From Sphaerosporella brunnea (Eukaryota; Ascomycota; Pezizomycetes; Pezizales; Pyronemataceae), in NCBI GenBank assembly GCA_008704415.1, contig VXIS01000049.1:124001-188000 (forward strand): DNA of 64,000 nt, given 5' to 3'. A program made the translations under genes and the position numbers. Shown in pieces: positions 9,519 to 21,147 of the stretch. The notes below the pieces were generated by a model that saw nothing but the letters and a program-made list of their open reading frames with translations, was not told the origin of the DNA and searched no databases. The first letter of the stretch is position 1; the number at the start of each line of letters is the position of its first letter.

Positions 9519-10520
9519 ATGCCGATAGCTGACGACGTCCTCTCCGCTTGGTTCCATAAGCTTTCGCTCACCGACGACGGCGACAGTCCCGCTGAAGGCC
9601 CCGGATACACATCCTTTTGTGCCGACCTGCACCGGCTGTTTGCAATGCTCAACCACGACTCGATGCGAGAGCTTGCGCTGCAGGAACCGAAGAAGCTTTG
9701 GAAGGTTGTTGTTGACAACGCAACCAGGGGTTATGAAATCGAGATTGGGCGACTTCGTGGAGCCGAGGAAGCGCGCGATCGCAATCAGACAGAGATGAAT
9801 GCGGCCCTGAGGGCTGAGAACGAGGCCCTGAAGGCGGACAACGCGGCCCTGAAGGGGGAGAATGCGTCTGTGAAGGCGGAGAATGCGGCCCTGAAGCCGG
9901 AGATCGTGCGCCTGCAGGCAGAGACCGTGGCCTTGAAGGCGGAGAATGCGGCGCTGAAGCCGCAGATCGTGCGCCTGCAGGCAGAGACCGTGGCCTTGAA
10001 GGTGGAAAATGCGGCCCTGAATGCGGAAAATGCGGCGCTGAAGGCGCAGATCGTGCGCCTGCAGGCAGAGACCGTAGACCTGAAGGCTGATATTGATCGC
10101 GTGAAAACAGATTTCGCAGAGAAAAAGGCCCGCAGGAAAGAGAAAGAACAGAGATTGGAACAGGAGAAGGAAAAGCTTGTGAAGGAGAAAGACGTGTTGA
10201 CGAGCTGCAACAGGCACTACATCACCCGGATGGAGAACATGGAGCGTGAACTCAACGCCCACCAGGCTACCCGGTCCGCGACCCGCGCGGGGCGTTGGCT
10301 GGCCCTCAAGCAGAACAAAGGGTTTCAGATCGACGATCTGCCGCTCAAAGATCTGGATGAGCTCTCCCGGGCTGAGACTGTCCTCGTAAACACGTTGTTG
10401 AACATCGACTTCCCGACGGAAATCAGCATGTACAACCCGATCGTGCTCGTGACTATCTCAGCTCCACGGTCAAGGCGCAGCGACACCGCCGCAACGTGGT
10501 CGCGGTGTTGTCGTCGCTGA
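9519..10520 (+). CDS. Coiled-coil reading frame (333 codons in one frame)
   Basis: The protein starts MPIADDVLSAWFHKL. Residues ~85-200 are a long coiled coil built from 7- and 21-residue repeats (LKAENAALKP, EIVRLQAETVA), then a Lys/Glu-rich helix (KEKEQRLEQEKEKLVKEKD). The frame reads well to about ISMYN (~10435) and then gives an Arg/Ser-rich tail ending at 10520. The frame two bases over instead carries a natural-looking continuation (DRARDYLSSTVKAQRHRRN ... YRECTFADLIR, TAG 10604-10606). A one-base indel near 10440 (mutation or assembly error) or an unseen intron probably joins them. The separate entry spanning 9519-10606 marks this joined extent. It lies just upstream of, and may once have been continuous with, the kinase-like frame. 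Structural role inferred. Confidence 0.6.
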   Translation: MPIADDVLSAWFHKLSLTDDGDSPAEGPGYTSFCADLHRLFAMLNHDSMRELALQEPKKLWKVVVDNATRGYEIEIGRLRGAEEARDRNQTEMNAALRAENEALKADNAALKGENASVKAENAALKPEIVRLQAETVALKAENAALKPQIVRLQAETVALKVENAALNAENAALKAQIVRLQAETVDLKADIDRVKTDFAEKKARRKEKEQRLEQEKEKLVKEKDVLTSCNRHYITRMENMERELNAHQATRSATRAGRWLALKQNKGFQIDDLPLKDLDELSRAETVLVNTLLNIDFPTEISMYNPIVLVTISAPRSRRSDTAATWSRCCRR

Positions 10521-10606
10521 CAAAGAATGTCGTGCTGATGCACGATTCGCAAATGCAGGTCACCACTCTATACCGCGAGTGCACGTTTGCGGATCTCATC
10601 CGCTAG
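9519..10606 (+). pseudogene. Coiled-coil protein with heptad-like repeats, frame broken near 10440
   Basis: From ATG 9519 the frame enc. Confidence 0.55.
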
Positions 10607-10734
10607 ATCCGCGGCGTAGTCCTTGTGCAGCCAGGGTATGGGGCCCCTCCCTCCCTGTGGGCTGCAGATATGGGCGCGCCGATGCAACGTCTCGGAAAGC
10701 CGCGGCGCACCGCGGTTTCAAAATCCCCGATGCC

Positions 10735-11610
10735 ATGCGCGATGATCTGGCGGCAGACGACAATGCGCCGGTGAGCGACTTCTGCAAGGGGCGAAAATCG
10801 AAGGGCAGAAGACGCACCCAGGAACGCTTCGTCAACCGTTCCAACCGTGCCGTTTCCATCCCGGAGGTGATGGCGGTGAAGCGTCTGGTGCAAAATGCCT
10901 ACCCCTTGGTGCTTGCGCCGCGAGGCCGCAGCTTCAACCCTGTGACGGACAGCACGACCGGCGTCTCTGACGAGATCAATATGCTCCTGAAAATCGACAA
11001 GCTCGGCGCGCCGACTACGCTGCCTATCATCCTCAACCATACCGCCGACTTTAAGGAACTCGGCACGATCCCGGTTGGAAAACCCGGCAGCCATGACCTC
11101 AAGTCCTCCGCCGTCCGACAGGTGCTGCATGACGTCCTTGACGCCTTGGTCTGGCTGCACAGCCACAACATTGTCCACCGGGACGTTCGCTGGGACAACA
11201 TTGTCGGCGTCGAAAACGCAGGCCGCCCGATCAAGGGCATCTTGATCGACCTCGGCGAGGCTGTCGATATCTCTGACAGGCGTAGGGCCCACTACTTCCG
11301 TGGCGGGTACACCTGCTGTCCCCTCCGGCTGATGCAGGGCACGGTTGAGACCGAGGGTCCGTATCACCCGGTGCCGGCGTATGACTATGCCGCGTGGCTG
11401 CTGCTGGTGAATAGCTTGATGTATCCGAAGCCGTGGATGACGGCTCTCAGAGCGTCAGGCAAGGTCCTGTGCAAGAATTCGACGGAACAGAGAAAGATGA
11501 TTAGGTTCTGGGAGGAGTTGATGGTTATAGACGGGTGGGACAGATTCTATCGCGCGGCGGTTGAGGAGAGTGTCGACGGGCTGAGGAGGTTGACCGGGTT
11601 TGTGCATTAG
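10735..11610 (+). CDS. Protein-kinase-like domain protein (C-lobe)
   Basis: From ATG 10735, 291 codons. The catalytic-loop motif HRDVRWDNIV lies near residue 148 and LIDLGEAVDI follows in the place of the DFG motif (D-L-G). Downstream, YDYAAWLLLVNSLMYP resembles the helix-F region of atypical fungal kinases. An N-lobe glycine loop is not recognisable. The reading frame stays open upstream to about 10462 without an ATG, and the coiled-coil frame ends at 10606, so the two may be halves of one gene split by an indel near 10440, the TAG at 10604 and another frame change near 10730. Substrate unknown. An AATAAA lies 87 bp after the stop. Confidence 0.6.
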   Translation: MRDDLAADDNAPVSDFCKGRKSKGRRRTQERFVNRSNRAVSIPEVMAVKRLVQNAYPLVLAPRGRSFNPVTDSTTGVSDEINMLLKIDKLGAPTTLPIILNHTADFKELGTIPVGKPGSHDLKSSAVRQVLHDVLDALVWLHSHNIVHRDVRWDNIVGVENAGRPIKGILIDLGEAVDISDRRRAHYFRGGYTCCPLRLMQGTVETEGPYHPVPAYDYAAWLLLVNSLMYPKPWMTALRASGKVLCKNSTEQRKMIRFWEELMVIDGWDRFYRAAVEESVDGLRRLTGFVH

Positions 11611-11696
11611 GTTTGATCAGCGCGTGGGGGTGCTGGGAGTTCTATATATGATATGAGCTCCTGATGTGGTTCCGTTCGCAATTACGCGCGTCCATG

Positions 11697-11702
11697 AATA
11701 AA
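11697..11702 (+). terminator. Possible polyadenylation signal for the kinase-like gene
   Basis: AATAAA 87 bp after the stop codon at 11610. Confidence 0.4.
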
Positions 11703-12004
11703 CAATTTCCGCTCCTTCGGATTAATGCATAATGAAGCTTATGACGGACAATATATGGCGATTGTTTCCCGTGATTCACCGCTGTTCCAATATACTGCTC
11801 CGCTTGGGTCTGTTACCCGCGCTGAGCAAAACGCCGATCGTTGAGGACGGGCTGCAATTGTCCTCCGCAGCTTCCATGACCACAACGCCGATGCAGGTTC
11901 CTTTGGCTGTTATCACTTCTAGACCGCAGATGAACAAGCCCGTTGCGTGCCGATCCCACCAACGGGACCATGGCTATGATGCCGCGCTCTGGATCAGGCG
12001 AAAC
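11703..12004. other. No gene seen
   Basis: Spacer between the kinase-like gene and a LINE tail. Confidence 0.35.
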
Positions 12005-12545
12005 CAAAGCATTTTTTTTTTGTTTTAATCATAATGTATTTGGCCGCTTACGGCCATGACATGTGGCTATATAGGAAAGCCTACCCTTGGACGTCAGGTG
12101 TCCACAGACAGGCGTGACTTATGAGGATGAAAGGCGCACCAAGGAGACTCGTGACACATACTAAGGAGAAGGTAAGAAGAGACGAGAAGAAGCAGAAGGA
12201 GAAGGAAATGTAGAAGTAGAGAAGAAAGAAAGGTACAGGTCCGTGATCATTCTTGTGGCCCCTTCGACCACTTGCCAACCTGGGTGCTACCTAGGAAACC
12301 AAGAACAGCTTCCGTGCAGCGTGTGTCCGTGTGTCCGCCAGGATTATCTTAACAGGCGTAGGGGTCTTGCCCCACCCCCATTTGCCGTCCACCTCACCGG
12401 TTACCTCCCTGATCGTCCTCCAGAGGGCATCCTGCTCCTTGCGCCACGGCGGACACGGCTTGAACAGGTGTTCTCTGTTTGGGTGCTTTCCGGCAGTGCC
12501 AGCACTTGTCGTCCGTTCTACGGTAGGTCCACATCAGGTATGGGC
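12005..12545 (-). mobile_element. 5'-truncated LINE (Tad1-like) 3' end
   Basis: Read on the minus strand, a degraded coding part (DKCWHCRKAP, then EHLFKPCPPWRKEQDALWR in a shifted frame) corresponds to DKCWWC ... DHLFKCCKRWKNEQ of the better copy at 29812-30435. It is followed by a purine-rich 3' UTR, the palindrome GGCCGTAAGCGGCC (12042-12055) and ATTATGATTAAAACA(A)n (T10 at 12012-12021 on the plus strand). A frameshift lies within the zinc motif. It is the C-terminal, zinc-knuckle end of a LINE polyprotein. Confidence 0.6.
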
Positions 12546-13590
12546 CACGATGACTGGGATTTGGTCCAGCTGGACGCTTGAGTGTCTAGTCTGGAGAACA
12601 GTGGCGGATATTTTACGCATGTCGGTGCAACCGAGTACACTGCTTCTGTGCTCTCCCATGGTGGTCCTTCCGGAATCCGTACGCACACCCAAACGGCTTT
12701 TTCAAGCGTTAGCCGGTCTTGTTCTGGCTGCCATCGATTTGTGGGAATGTTGAGGGTTTCCGTCATCCCCTAAATCGTCGGAGTTGCCCAACACCACTGT
12801 CATCTCAAACGTCACTTACATGATGTGCCATCTGTGCGCGGGGTTTCAACTTTGTTTTAATATTGTCCGCATCAGCATCTTTCGTCATGTCTCTGCGATC
12901 GCTAGTTTGTATCCGGAGCTGGGAGCTATCTCATCGTTTCGGCATTCGGCACGGATCTCCTTTAGTGCTGCTTCGTAGTTGTTCCCCGCTTGCAGCCGTC
13001 ATATTTCTCACATCTAACTATCGCGGTGATCAACCGCGCTGCTTGGTTGCAGATGAACAGATGATCCATCGAGTCCATCCACAGCACGTTTACCAGACTG
13101 TGATTGCGTGGAGAGTTGCTTGGACCCACAATCACCTCGCACAGCCCCGCAAGCTCCACCGTTGCTCTCTGTGCCGGCCGCATCTGGCGTTGCTGCGTCC
13201 AATGAACTACGGCATGGCCGCGATGTTTTGTCGACATATCCGTCATCACGTCTTTATCACGCGCGACGCAGGCTCTTTTTGACGACGAGCCTATCTCCAT
13301 CTCCTAACTAGTTCTTCGTAGCGCCAGGCCTCATAGCCCGATCACGCAAGGCGACGCTGCAGCGGATTTCACACCACAAAAGATACCTTCGCAGGGCTCA
13401 GGGGACCAGGTAGAGGTAGCCAGGGTGCAGGTGCGGAAGAGTACGATTCCCCTATATCCCTGCCAATTGCATACTGGCAAGCACGCCGGCATCCTCACTC
13501 CATTCATGCCCACCGGAACCGTTAGCGCGGTTGCACTGAGTGCAGTGGGAGGTATGATGGGAGCCGCAGGGGGAGTGCGAGGAGGCTGAG
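12546..13590. other. No confident gene
   Basis: Minus-strand frames at 12962-13300 (112 codons) and 13331-13594 (87 codons) look partly protein-like but have no recognisable motif and no definable introns. Confidence 0.3.
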
Positions 13591-14064
13591 TCATCCCGGT
13601 AAGCGTCCGCTTCCGCCGAAATTGAATGCTGACTCAGCGGTCGACTGAACCACGAGTGTAGCCGTCATTCGCGTAGCCTTGGGATCAAATTGAGATGCGT
13701 AAATATAGCAATGCGGGCCCGGCCCAGTTTTCGCCAATATATCCAGCAGTTCCGCACCAGCAAATTCTGCGGCTGGGCCGATGGATTCAGCACGACTCGC
13801 AGCAAATGAGGGCAGCGCAAAGGTTGTGGGGTCGGCAGCATTGGGAGTATCGGTAGGCTTCACGTGTCAGCATAGGTCTCCAAGTGCAAGCTCAGCGTGT
13901 ACGTTGGCCCTCGGCATGGGGCCACAGCTGTTAGGTCCCCTAGGACTCGGAACGCCATATCCAATGGCGGCCAGGAGGAGTTCGTCCGGTCCCGGGAGAG
14001 GGAGGTACCAGAGGATGCCATTTCGGCGATACGCAACCAGAGCAATAGCGGCAAGCGCAGCCAC
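13591..14064 (-). pseudogene. Unrecognised reading frame with one internal stop
   Basis: Two open stretches on the minus strand share one frame: 14064-13867 (ending ELALGDLC, TGA) and 13866-13591 (starting HVKPTDTPNAADP). Apart from the TGA at 13869-13867 they form about 157 codons with a hydrophobic start (AALAAIALVAY) and ordinary composition. No family recognised. A short intron hiding the stop is possible. The next frame (13594-13331) may be a further exon. Confidence 0.25.
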
Positions 14065-14745
14065 GGTGGGAATATATTCATCACTTTGACGAAGCCCACA
14101 CAGGGGTTCAACGACCGAACGGCAGCCGGGTAAAGTAGTTCAGGCGTGCGAGTCCAAAACAGCGGGGGGACAGCCAGACTGAGCACCCGGTGCAGGAAGG
14201 ATGGGACCGTTGATAAAGCATCATCTCTCGATACCACACCGACGCATCTTTGATGGAAAGCTTAACCACACAGATCACACGGCAGCATCAGGGGCGCGGG
14301 GCGTAGCGGGTGGCCGCCGCTGCTTTGACCGCGCTGCAGAATGGCCGGGACCACAATCTGCGCGTTTGTGAGGGCACGACCCGCCTAGACGAGGCCCGCA
14401 GTGGGCACCGGAACGTTGAGTAAAATGCACCGTGTAGTTGATCACAAGCTGGTAGTCCATAGCGAAAGGAGCGGCTCACCAATCCAGACTGGTGCAGAGT
14501 TGTCACCTCCGGCTACGTCAATAACGTTTTCTCTGTCACCAGTTCGCCGCCTGTAACAATGCGACTTCCCAACCCAGCGCGCTCAAAGGCATCGCAGCGC
14601 TGCATGTCTGCATGTAGCTACATACTGTACCGAGGGTTGACGTTGGTGCCTGCCCAGTCACCGAGGGGCATTCGTACATCCACCCGCGCATCATCGTCGC
14701 CGAGAACGGTCCGCGTTTTCTGAAGCCAAACCTGTCAGCCGAGGA
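14065..14745. other. No gene seen
   Basis: Short overlapping frames on both strands; nothing recognisable. Confidence 0.3.
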
Positions 14746-15742
14746 ATGTTTCAATTGAAACGGCACTTACGGAGGGTGTGGTTTCGCTACCCTCATAAAT
14801 TGGAGATCGGTAACGCGCGTTGGCAAACAGAAAAACACAGGTCCGCACGCTGGCTCGGGGTTTCTTCCATTTGGCCCGGAGGTCTTCAGATCAGAGTTTA
14901 TGTCAGCACATATATCGACTTCTGCAGGCGTCGGAACTATGGACCGTCTTCGCGCGGCTGCGCGCGGGGTTGCGGCCCCACAAGCGACCTCATCCCTTCC
15001 GCAAAGCAGTTCCCCCATCCACCGTCCAACGACACCATGAACAGCGAAGACCACATTCCCGCCTATCAACGATCGACAGCGGCCAGTCGCAGGCGGATGG
15101 CGATCGGGCCTGCGCTGTCAAGGCCGCCGCGTCGTCCAGCGACAGCTGGAGTGTACGTGCCCACAGTGCCGACCAACCCGTGGCTTCGTCAATCGACGCT
15201 GACCAGTTCCAGTCGCTCAGCGCAGCCACAGCACACGCGCCATGCTCCTCCATCGACCGGCCGTGGCACCGCCCCCACCGAAGCCGCTCGTGCAGTTGCC
15301 GCCGCTGCCGCCGCTGCCGACAGTGCCCTCGGCTACCACCGTGCACAACGGACCGCCGGGTGGATTCCTCCACTCGCTCTTCCGGCCCGGAGGCCAGCCA
15401 TTCAGCAGTCCGCGCCGCGTGCTCCGCCCCCGAACAATCGATTCGCCGCAGTGGGAAACCGCGCTGCTCGTCGGGTCTTCGCTGCCAGCGACAGCGCGTT
15501 GGCACCGCACAGAGCTCAACGACAAGCACAGCGGCTCGCAGGCGCAGGATTTGACGGACGTGCGTTACCGCTGTTCCCAGCTCTTGGCGTGGAGCGCTAG
15601 GCCGGTGTGTACCAACCGCTATATACGACGAGTAAGCGTAGTATCGAGAGTGCAATCAGTACCGGTTGATGTTCGTGCGGTCGAGAGCACCGTCGGCGGA
15701 ACTGTTACGCATATTTACAGCTGGTTGCGATCCGTGAGATGA
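14746..15742 (+). other. GC-rich stretch open in several frames; coding status uncertain
   Basis: All three plus frames and one minus frame stay open for 160-284 codons between 14746 and 15742. One plus frame is Ala/Pro/Arg-rich (from MNSEDHIPAYQ at 15037), another is Ser/Arg-rich. Simultaneous openness is expected in low-complexity GC-rich DNA, so I do not call a gene. Confidence 0.25.
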
Positions 15743-18735
15743 GCCACCAATATCGGCCACAACCCCTCGCCCTTTGCGGGCAGACCGTGTTAGAAAAAAA
15801 TGCATTTATGCTCCATTCCCCATATTTATGTTCCAATCCGCTCAATGCCCTGTGTCTGTGCCGAGCCCGCCAAGCTTTCCAAACTGCCTTCAGCACCTCT
15901 CCCACTGGCAAACCACCAGCAGGTCCCCTCCATCGCCGAACCTACCCACGCCTCCACGACGATGATTTTAGCGCGACCCAGGGTCACCTTCACCGTCGCA
16001 TGCTGGTCCTTCACCTGATTCCATTGACATTCATACAGGCATCGTCTACTCACAGCGCTGACCCAAACAGAATGCCCCTCGGTCACCGGTTTCAACATAC
16101 ACTGACGTTACCGCAGCAATGCCGCGCTGTTCCGTATTGACACACTTTGGGACTCAATTGATCTGGAGCCGGTCAGCGATGGTACAGAGGGTCTTGGACC
16201 TGCTTACATTTGCCATATACAATAAACCTACCACTGTTGAGAGCTAATAGGCCTGCATGCAAAGCTGAATATGCAACGCGGTTTCTCTTGCGTTGCCAGG
16301 CTTCGTGTGGCTGTATGGCTCCACCATATGGCAAGCCTGCTTGGTTTGCCCCAATAGCGAGCGTATCTCAATATGCCGAAGGCATCAGGACCCCGTAGAC
16401 ACTCCTCTTTGCGGGCACGGTTTTTTACACAAATCATTCCTTTTGTTAGCGACGGAATCTGGTCGATGCAACTGGATAAAAGAACGGACCCAATTTCTAC
16501 TTCAGGCGCGTTCGCATCGTGCGCTATTTGCAGCCAGTATTTTATTTCCAATTCGCTCAATGCCCCGGGAAATAAAATCTATTTGCCATACCCGGCCTAT
16601 TTACCACGACCCGCCACGGACGAGTAATGGGCGAGTTCTAGTGACAAACACGGTTTTCAGCGTAGGTGTTCAGCCAATACTGACGAGACCAATATGCCTG
16701 CATAGAGCCTCGAGGCGCGTGAGGGGTGTAATGAATAACAGCGCTGGTATGGCCACCATGAGGAAGCGCAGTGTCCTGGCGATGGCGGCAACTTTTGAAC
16801 AGCCACATTGAATCTTTGGTCATACCTGATGGCTGTTTCGCACGTCCGATCGCTCATGTGCACATGAAAAGCTTGTGCACGAGGAACCTCCATCCCGCAG
16901 CGCCGCCGTCCGGAGTACCCGAGGAGGAAGTAGACCTATGTACCTTTCACCACTGTCCCCAAAAGGGACACTCTCTTGCTCTGCAACTAACCAAGATCAG
17001 AGTTTTCATAATGCGTAGTGCTAGGGGCACTGGATCAACGATGAGAATAATTTTGTATCTTCGCGTGAAGAGCAGTTTGTGCATCTTTAGAAGGCCTACA
17101 TATTGTGCCCCGTAGCATTGGTGAAGTGGTTTCCAGCATCTGGGGAAGCGAGGTCTCTCTGACCGTGCAGAATACCCTGGTGCCTCCGAGCCCAGGATAT
17201 GTGAAGCGCACTGATGCGCAGCAAGAGGTCGTCAGTCCATGACGCGCCTGCACCTACCAGCCTAAGCATTTCCAGCAAAGTTAATTGATGAATTGGACCA
17301 GCAGCACTGTCTGGATTTCTGAGATAAACTGGGGGCCACCCAGTGCAAAATTTAAGCTGACGGGTCAAGACGGCCAGCGGTAGGTGAAGATAGCGCCTAA
17401 AACCCTGATATATCAGGGAAGCACGTCGCGTATGCAGTTGCAAGGGGCTGCACAGGGGTGCTTGAGATACACCAATGGGGTGCATTGTTCATACTCTACC
17501 CACTCTGTGCCGAGTTGTATCAACCCGCGACAGAGCCCTCTGTGGTTGGTCTGTACCTACCATCACGAAGCTAACTTCTGTCTCAATACCAGACCACTCT
17601 TTCGTCTACCACTCTGCCTTCTCTTCGGGCTCAGGGACCTTCTCCTGAGATTCTCAAGCGAGAGACCTGAGCTCTTGTTGTGCTCGCCGAGTGGAAAGAC
17701 TTTCACCCAGAGCAAATGGCGGGTGCGGAGATCCAGGTCTCAAGCCCAGACTATACTCCGGCCATCGGCCTCACCGCCGCTATTGAAGAACTCTGAGGGG
17801 GGCATCTCGCAGGGCTCAAGCAATGATTTGTCATGCCGCATCAATCTCGCGCGGCCCGTTGTGTTCACCCTACACATGGCAAGTTCTCTAGCAAATCCAC
17901 ACTTGCCACCCTCAGAGAAGCAGAAAATATGTACTGGCATGACAATTCTGTTCTCACCGCTGCACAGGTCGCGCATCACATCCCTCGCCGGCGCAATGAG
18001 GGCGGCATCCACTGGCGTAGGTAGAACACACCGGTCAGCGACTGCGGGGGCGCACCGTGATGTGCCCCTCACCAAAACTGGGAGACAGAACAAATCAACT
18101 ACCTGGCGAGGCGAGCTGCGAGCTCGGAATGTGAGGATTCAAATGCCGACAGCGATCAGGACTTTGTATACCCCAACGAGCAATTGAATGGCGGTCGAGT
18201 TTAGGTCGCCCTTCACTTAGATCGTGCGTTCAGTTTCATCTGTGTATTACTCGCTACCGCGATGTACAGCCTGCAGATGGCTATTAGGATGCCAGGATAA
18301 ACTCCGCGGTTGAGGTTTCACCGAGACCGACGTTAATTTTTGATATGGAAAATGGAAACGGTGTCGTTGCACAGGATGATGATCCGATCAAGCTCATGCT
18401 GCTAGACATGAGCGGCATGATTTCAGAGCGGGCCAACAGCGGGCTATGGTTGTATTGAAGAGGAGTGAAGGGGCTGCCCATTTTGACATGCTTCCTGGAG
18501 ACCTTCTGATTGAAGTGCCCACTCACGATAGTGACTACCTAAACATCCTTACCACGCTCTTCGTAACGATACCTCGGCATCAACGATATTACCGCTACTG
18601 CTCGACGACTTCAAGGACCGTGCACACAACCCGAGATCTCCATCAACAAATGGCTGCCGCACATCAGCATGGCCGGCCTCCTGGCTCCATGTAAGCACTC
18701 ACCACCATTTCACACTCCGTACCCGCATACACAGC
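15743..18735. other. No confident gene
   Basis: A plus-strand frame at 17432-18187 (252 codons from ATG) is long but Ser/Arg-rich and overlaps a second frame at 17590-17795. That second frame reads naturally (LVVLAEWKDFHPEQMAGAEI) but carries a TGA. This suggests a decayed gene rather than an intact one. The rest shows only short frames. Confidence 0.3.
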
Positions 18736-19386
18736 GTGCGTTCGTCGCAGCAGCAGCAGCACAGCTCACGTCCGGCTTCATGTCAACCCGTGATACGGGC
18801 GACGCTATTGCTCGTACACTCTTTCTCCTCGGATGCGGCAGCGAGCGCAATGCCTGGCCCCCCCATCCAAGCTGGCCGTGCAGTACCTACTGCCCTCGCT
18901 GCTTCCAAGTCCGTGCAAGTTCTTGCGGCAATCCTGATGCCTGGTTCGTGCCTCAACGTCTATTGCATGAGCGTCGTCGGCCCATACATTGAGCAAGGGC
19001 TGGTGAGAAACCTGCGGTTCCCGCTTTTGGTTGTTGACTCTGTGAACAAGGCCACCGTAAACGACGCTGCTGTTCCTGATCACACGGCGGATCACTACAA
19101 GATGCCCTTATTGTGGCTTGTACGGGAGACAGTGACAGGCGGACGCCTTTTAGGATCCAGTCCATATCGCGGATGGGTCTGCCTGTTCATCGGTCATGGA
19201 AATGTTGATCCAATGATAGGTCACGGACAGTGTGCCGAGACACCAGGGCTCGCAACCAGAGCATGGAGAAGTGTTCTGTGGAGCTTTTCCTCCTACCTGG
19301 GTGGAAAAAATTCAATCATGACGCTGCGCACAACGACCACGAGCACGAGGCACCGGGCTGGCGCGAACAAAACCCAGGAGTTATGA
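18736..19386 (+). CDS. Unrecognised reading frame (216 codons)
   Basis: Open frame beginning at GTG 18736; the first ATG is near 18850 (MPGPPIQAGRAVPTAL). A CAG run encodes SSQQQQHSS near the start. The middle reads like a folded protein (SVQVLAAILMPGSCLNVYC, IEQGLVRNLRFPLLVVDSV). No family motif recognised, no clear introns, and a second plus frame overlaps its first half. Possibly one exon of a decayed gene. Confidence 0.3.
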   Translation: MRSSQQQQHSSRPASCQPVIRATLLLVHSFSSDAAASAMPGPPIQAGRAVPTALAASKSVQVLAAILMPGSCLNVYCMSVVGPYIEQGLVRNLRFPLLVVDSVNKATVNDAAVPDHTADHYKMPLLWLVRETVTGGRLLGSSPYRGWVCLFIGHGNVDPMIGHGQCAETPGLATRAWRSVLWSFSSYLGGKNSIMTLRTTTTSTRHRAGANKTQEL

Positions 19387-20382
19387 AAGATTTCGCAACC
19401 AATGAACCTTCACTGGTCCTGGCAGAGCGAGTAGCGCACACGTTAGTAGGGTTATCATACATGCTTCCCCAGCTGAGGAGGGATCAAGCGTTTGGTCTGG
19501 TCAGCTGGCGAAGGTTAAATGGGAAGCGTTACTGGCCCGTGGGCGCAGCCGCAGCAGGGAACAGGCATTGCACCCCACGGGGTTTCTTTCTCACGTAATA
19601 ATTGAAGTCATGGGCGCCGCATTGACTGAGATGATAAAAAACACGGTTTACATGACATATGGTCATGGTTCGTGGGGGATTTGTAGTGTGTTCCGTCGTG
19701 TCCTACACCTGCGGGGGCGGAAACGACCATCAGGTCTCGGGGTCGGATAACAGATAGAGTGATCGCGTGATTTACAGGAATGAATTTTGTATACACTAAT
19801 GACATATCCCTGCTAATGGTTGCCATTGAGTGAATAGACTGCAGAACGCAGGTCTGACCAACATACGAACTCTCCCCCGTCGCCAGCGCACACATTCACA
19901 ACGGAAGACAAAAACACGGCACGGAAATCAAAAATCGATTGGTCTGTACAATTTAACAGGTGGATGGAAGACTGCGATAAACATGTCGCAATTGAATTTT
20001 TCATCGGATTGCATGCACCATCTTATCAAGCCTTAGGGTCAGCCGGCGGCAACAAAGCATGAAGGAGGTGCGATAGGTGTGTTCTGCAGCCGCTCTACAC
20101 AACCGAGGTATTCGAGGAGTCTTTCAATGTTGAAGTTAAGCCTGACTGTTGTCCGCAAGAAGGGCTTTCGACGTCTGGTGAAGTTCCCCATCTAGGACCA
20201 ATTGGTCGATCTGAGGTTTAATGTCGGATTGCCAGATGTCATGGATATGTGATTTTGACGACCGGTGTTGAGAGTCCTTAAAGCGTCCACCAACGTCAAT
20301 TATTGCGCAGCCACGAAAGTCTAACCTAAGAGATACGCATGTTACAAACATGTTACAGGCCCCTGGTAGGCGTAGATTGACC
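19387..20382. other. No gene seen
   Basis: Short frames only. Confidence 0.3.
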
Positions 20383-20390
20383 CTGCAAGC

Positions 20391-21139
20391 TAGTGATGGA
20401 CACGAGCCGGCTCGAATTAAGCCTCCAAGGTCAGCTCGAGCTGCAGCTCGAGCTGTTCCGCTTTACCACATTCTAGGTAATAGTATTCAACATATCTAGA
20501 ATATAAACGGGCTACAATTCCTCGGCATCCGCATCATTCTCACTATCTAGCAGTGATTCCTGATAGGTATCGGGGACCGGAACCTCATCGCCACCACTGT
20601 CGATGTCTGCTGCATCCTCCTTGCTTAACCTTTCACGTTCCCACTGCTCCACATCATCCTGCCCCAACCAGCTTTTAAGCAACAAGCAAGCGCTACTTGA
20701 GGTTTGCAAGAGCCTGTTTCACGTTTTGGTTATAAGATGTCCGGGTTAGGAGAAAAGACTCTCAGCCAGGACACTTGTGGTATAGAGGGATATTAGCGAG
20801 CATTCAGTGAGTGTACCCCAGTTCCCTGATAGCTTTTTAAAATGTGCAGCGCGCTCATCCGGGGGCAGTGCATCCGTCGATTTGTCTGCCATAGCTCGGC
20901 TGGTGGTGGTGGTGCACCCGCTCGAAGTTGGTAGTTATGGTCCGCTGAAGGGTAGGTAGGTAGTATTGGGTTGCGTGGCAGGAACAAGCGACTTGAAATT
21001 TCTATATGACACATTTGATTGTCTGTTTTCATTGTACAACACTCGCTGTAATTTCCATTCACATCAACCCGCCCCATCAGAACCCCCGTTCACCGATCAT
21101 GGTGAAAACTGGAGCTGGCTCGGCTCGTGTGAATCACTA
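20391..21139. mobile_element. hAT-type element 2, internally deleted (749 bp)
   Basis: Termini TAGTGATGGACACGAG and CTCGTGTGAATCACTA; perfect 8-bp target duplication CTGCAAGC at 20383-20390 and 21140-21147. The minus strand keeps the last ~65 codons of a transposase. Confidence 0.9.
20512..20709 (-). pseudogene. hAT transposase C-terminal tail
   Basis: Minus-strand codons read SSSACLLLKSWLGQDDVEQW followed by an acidic end. This is the tail that follows the hAT dimerisation domain (compare ANILLLVKNWIGQLHVEEW in the element at 49334). The catalytic part is deleted, so the product cannot be active. Confidence 0.65.
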
Positions 21140-21147
21140 CTGCAAGC

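Noticed and set aside
9513..10262. A 249-codon minus-strand frame opposite the coiled-coil gene
   Set aside because: It is the antisense of repetitive coiled-coil codons; such repeats stay open on both strands.
14746..15742. Four simultaneous long open frames
   Set aside because: Openness in all frames reflects GC-rich low-complexity DNA; no frame has a motif or defined introns.
17384..18187. A 267-codon plus-strand frame
   Set aside because: Starts at GTG, is Ser/Arg-rich, and another frame in the same place looks more natural but has a stop. Not called as a gene.
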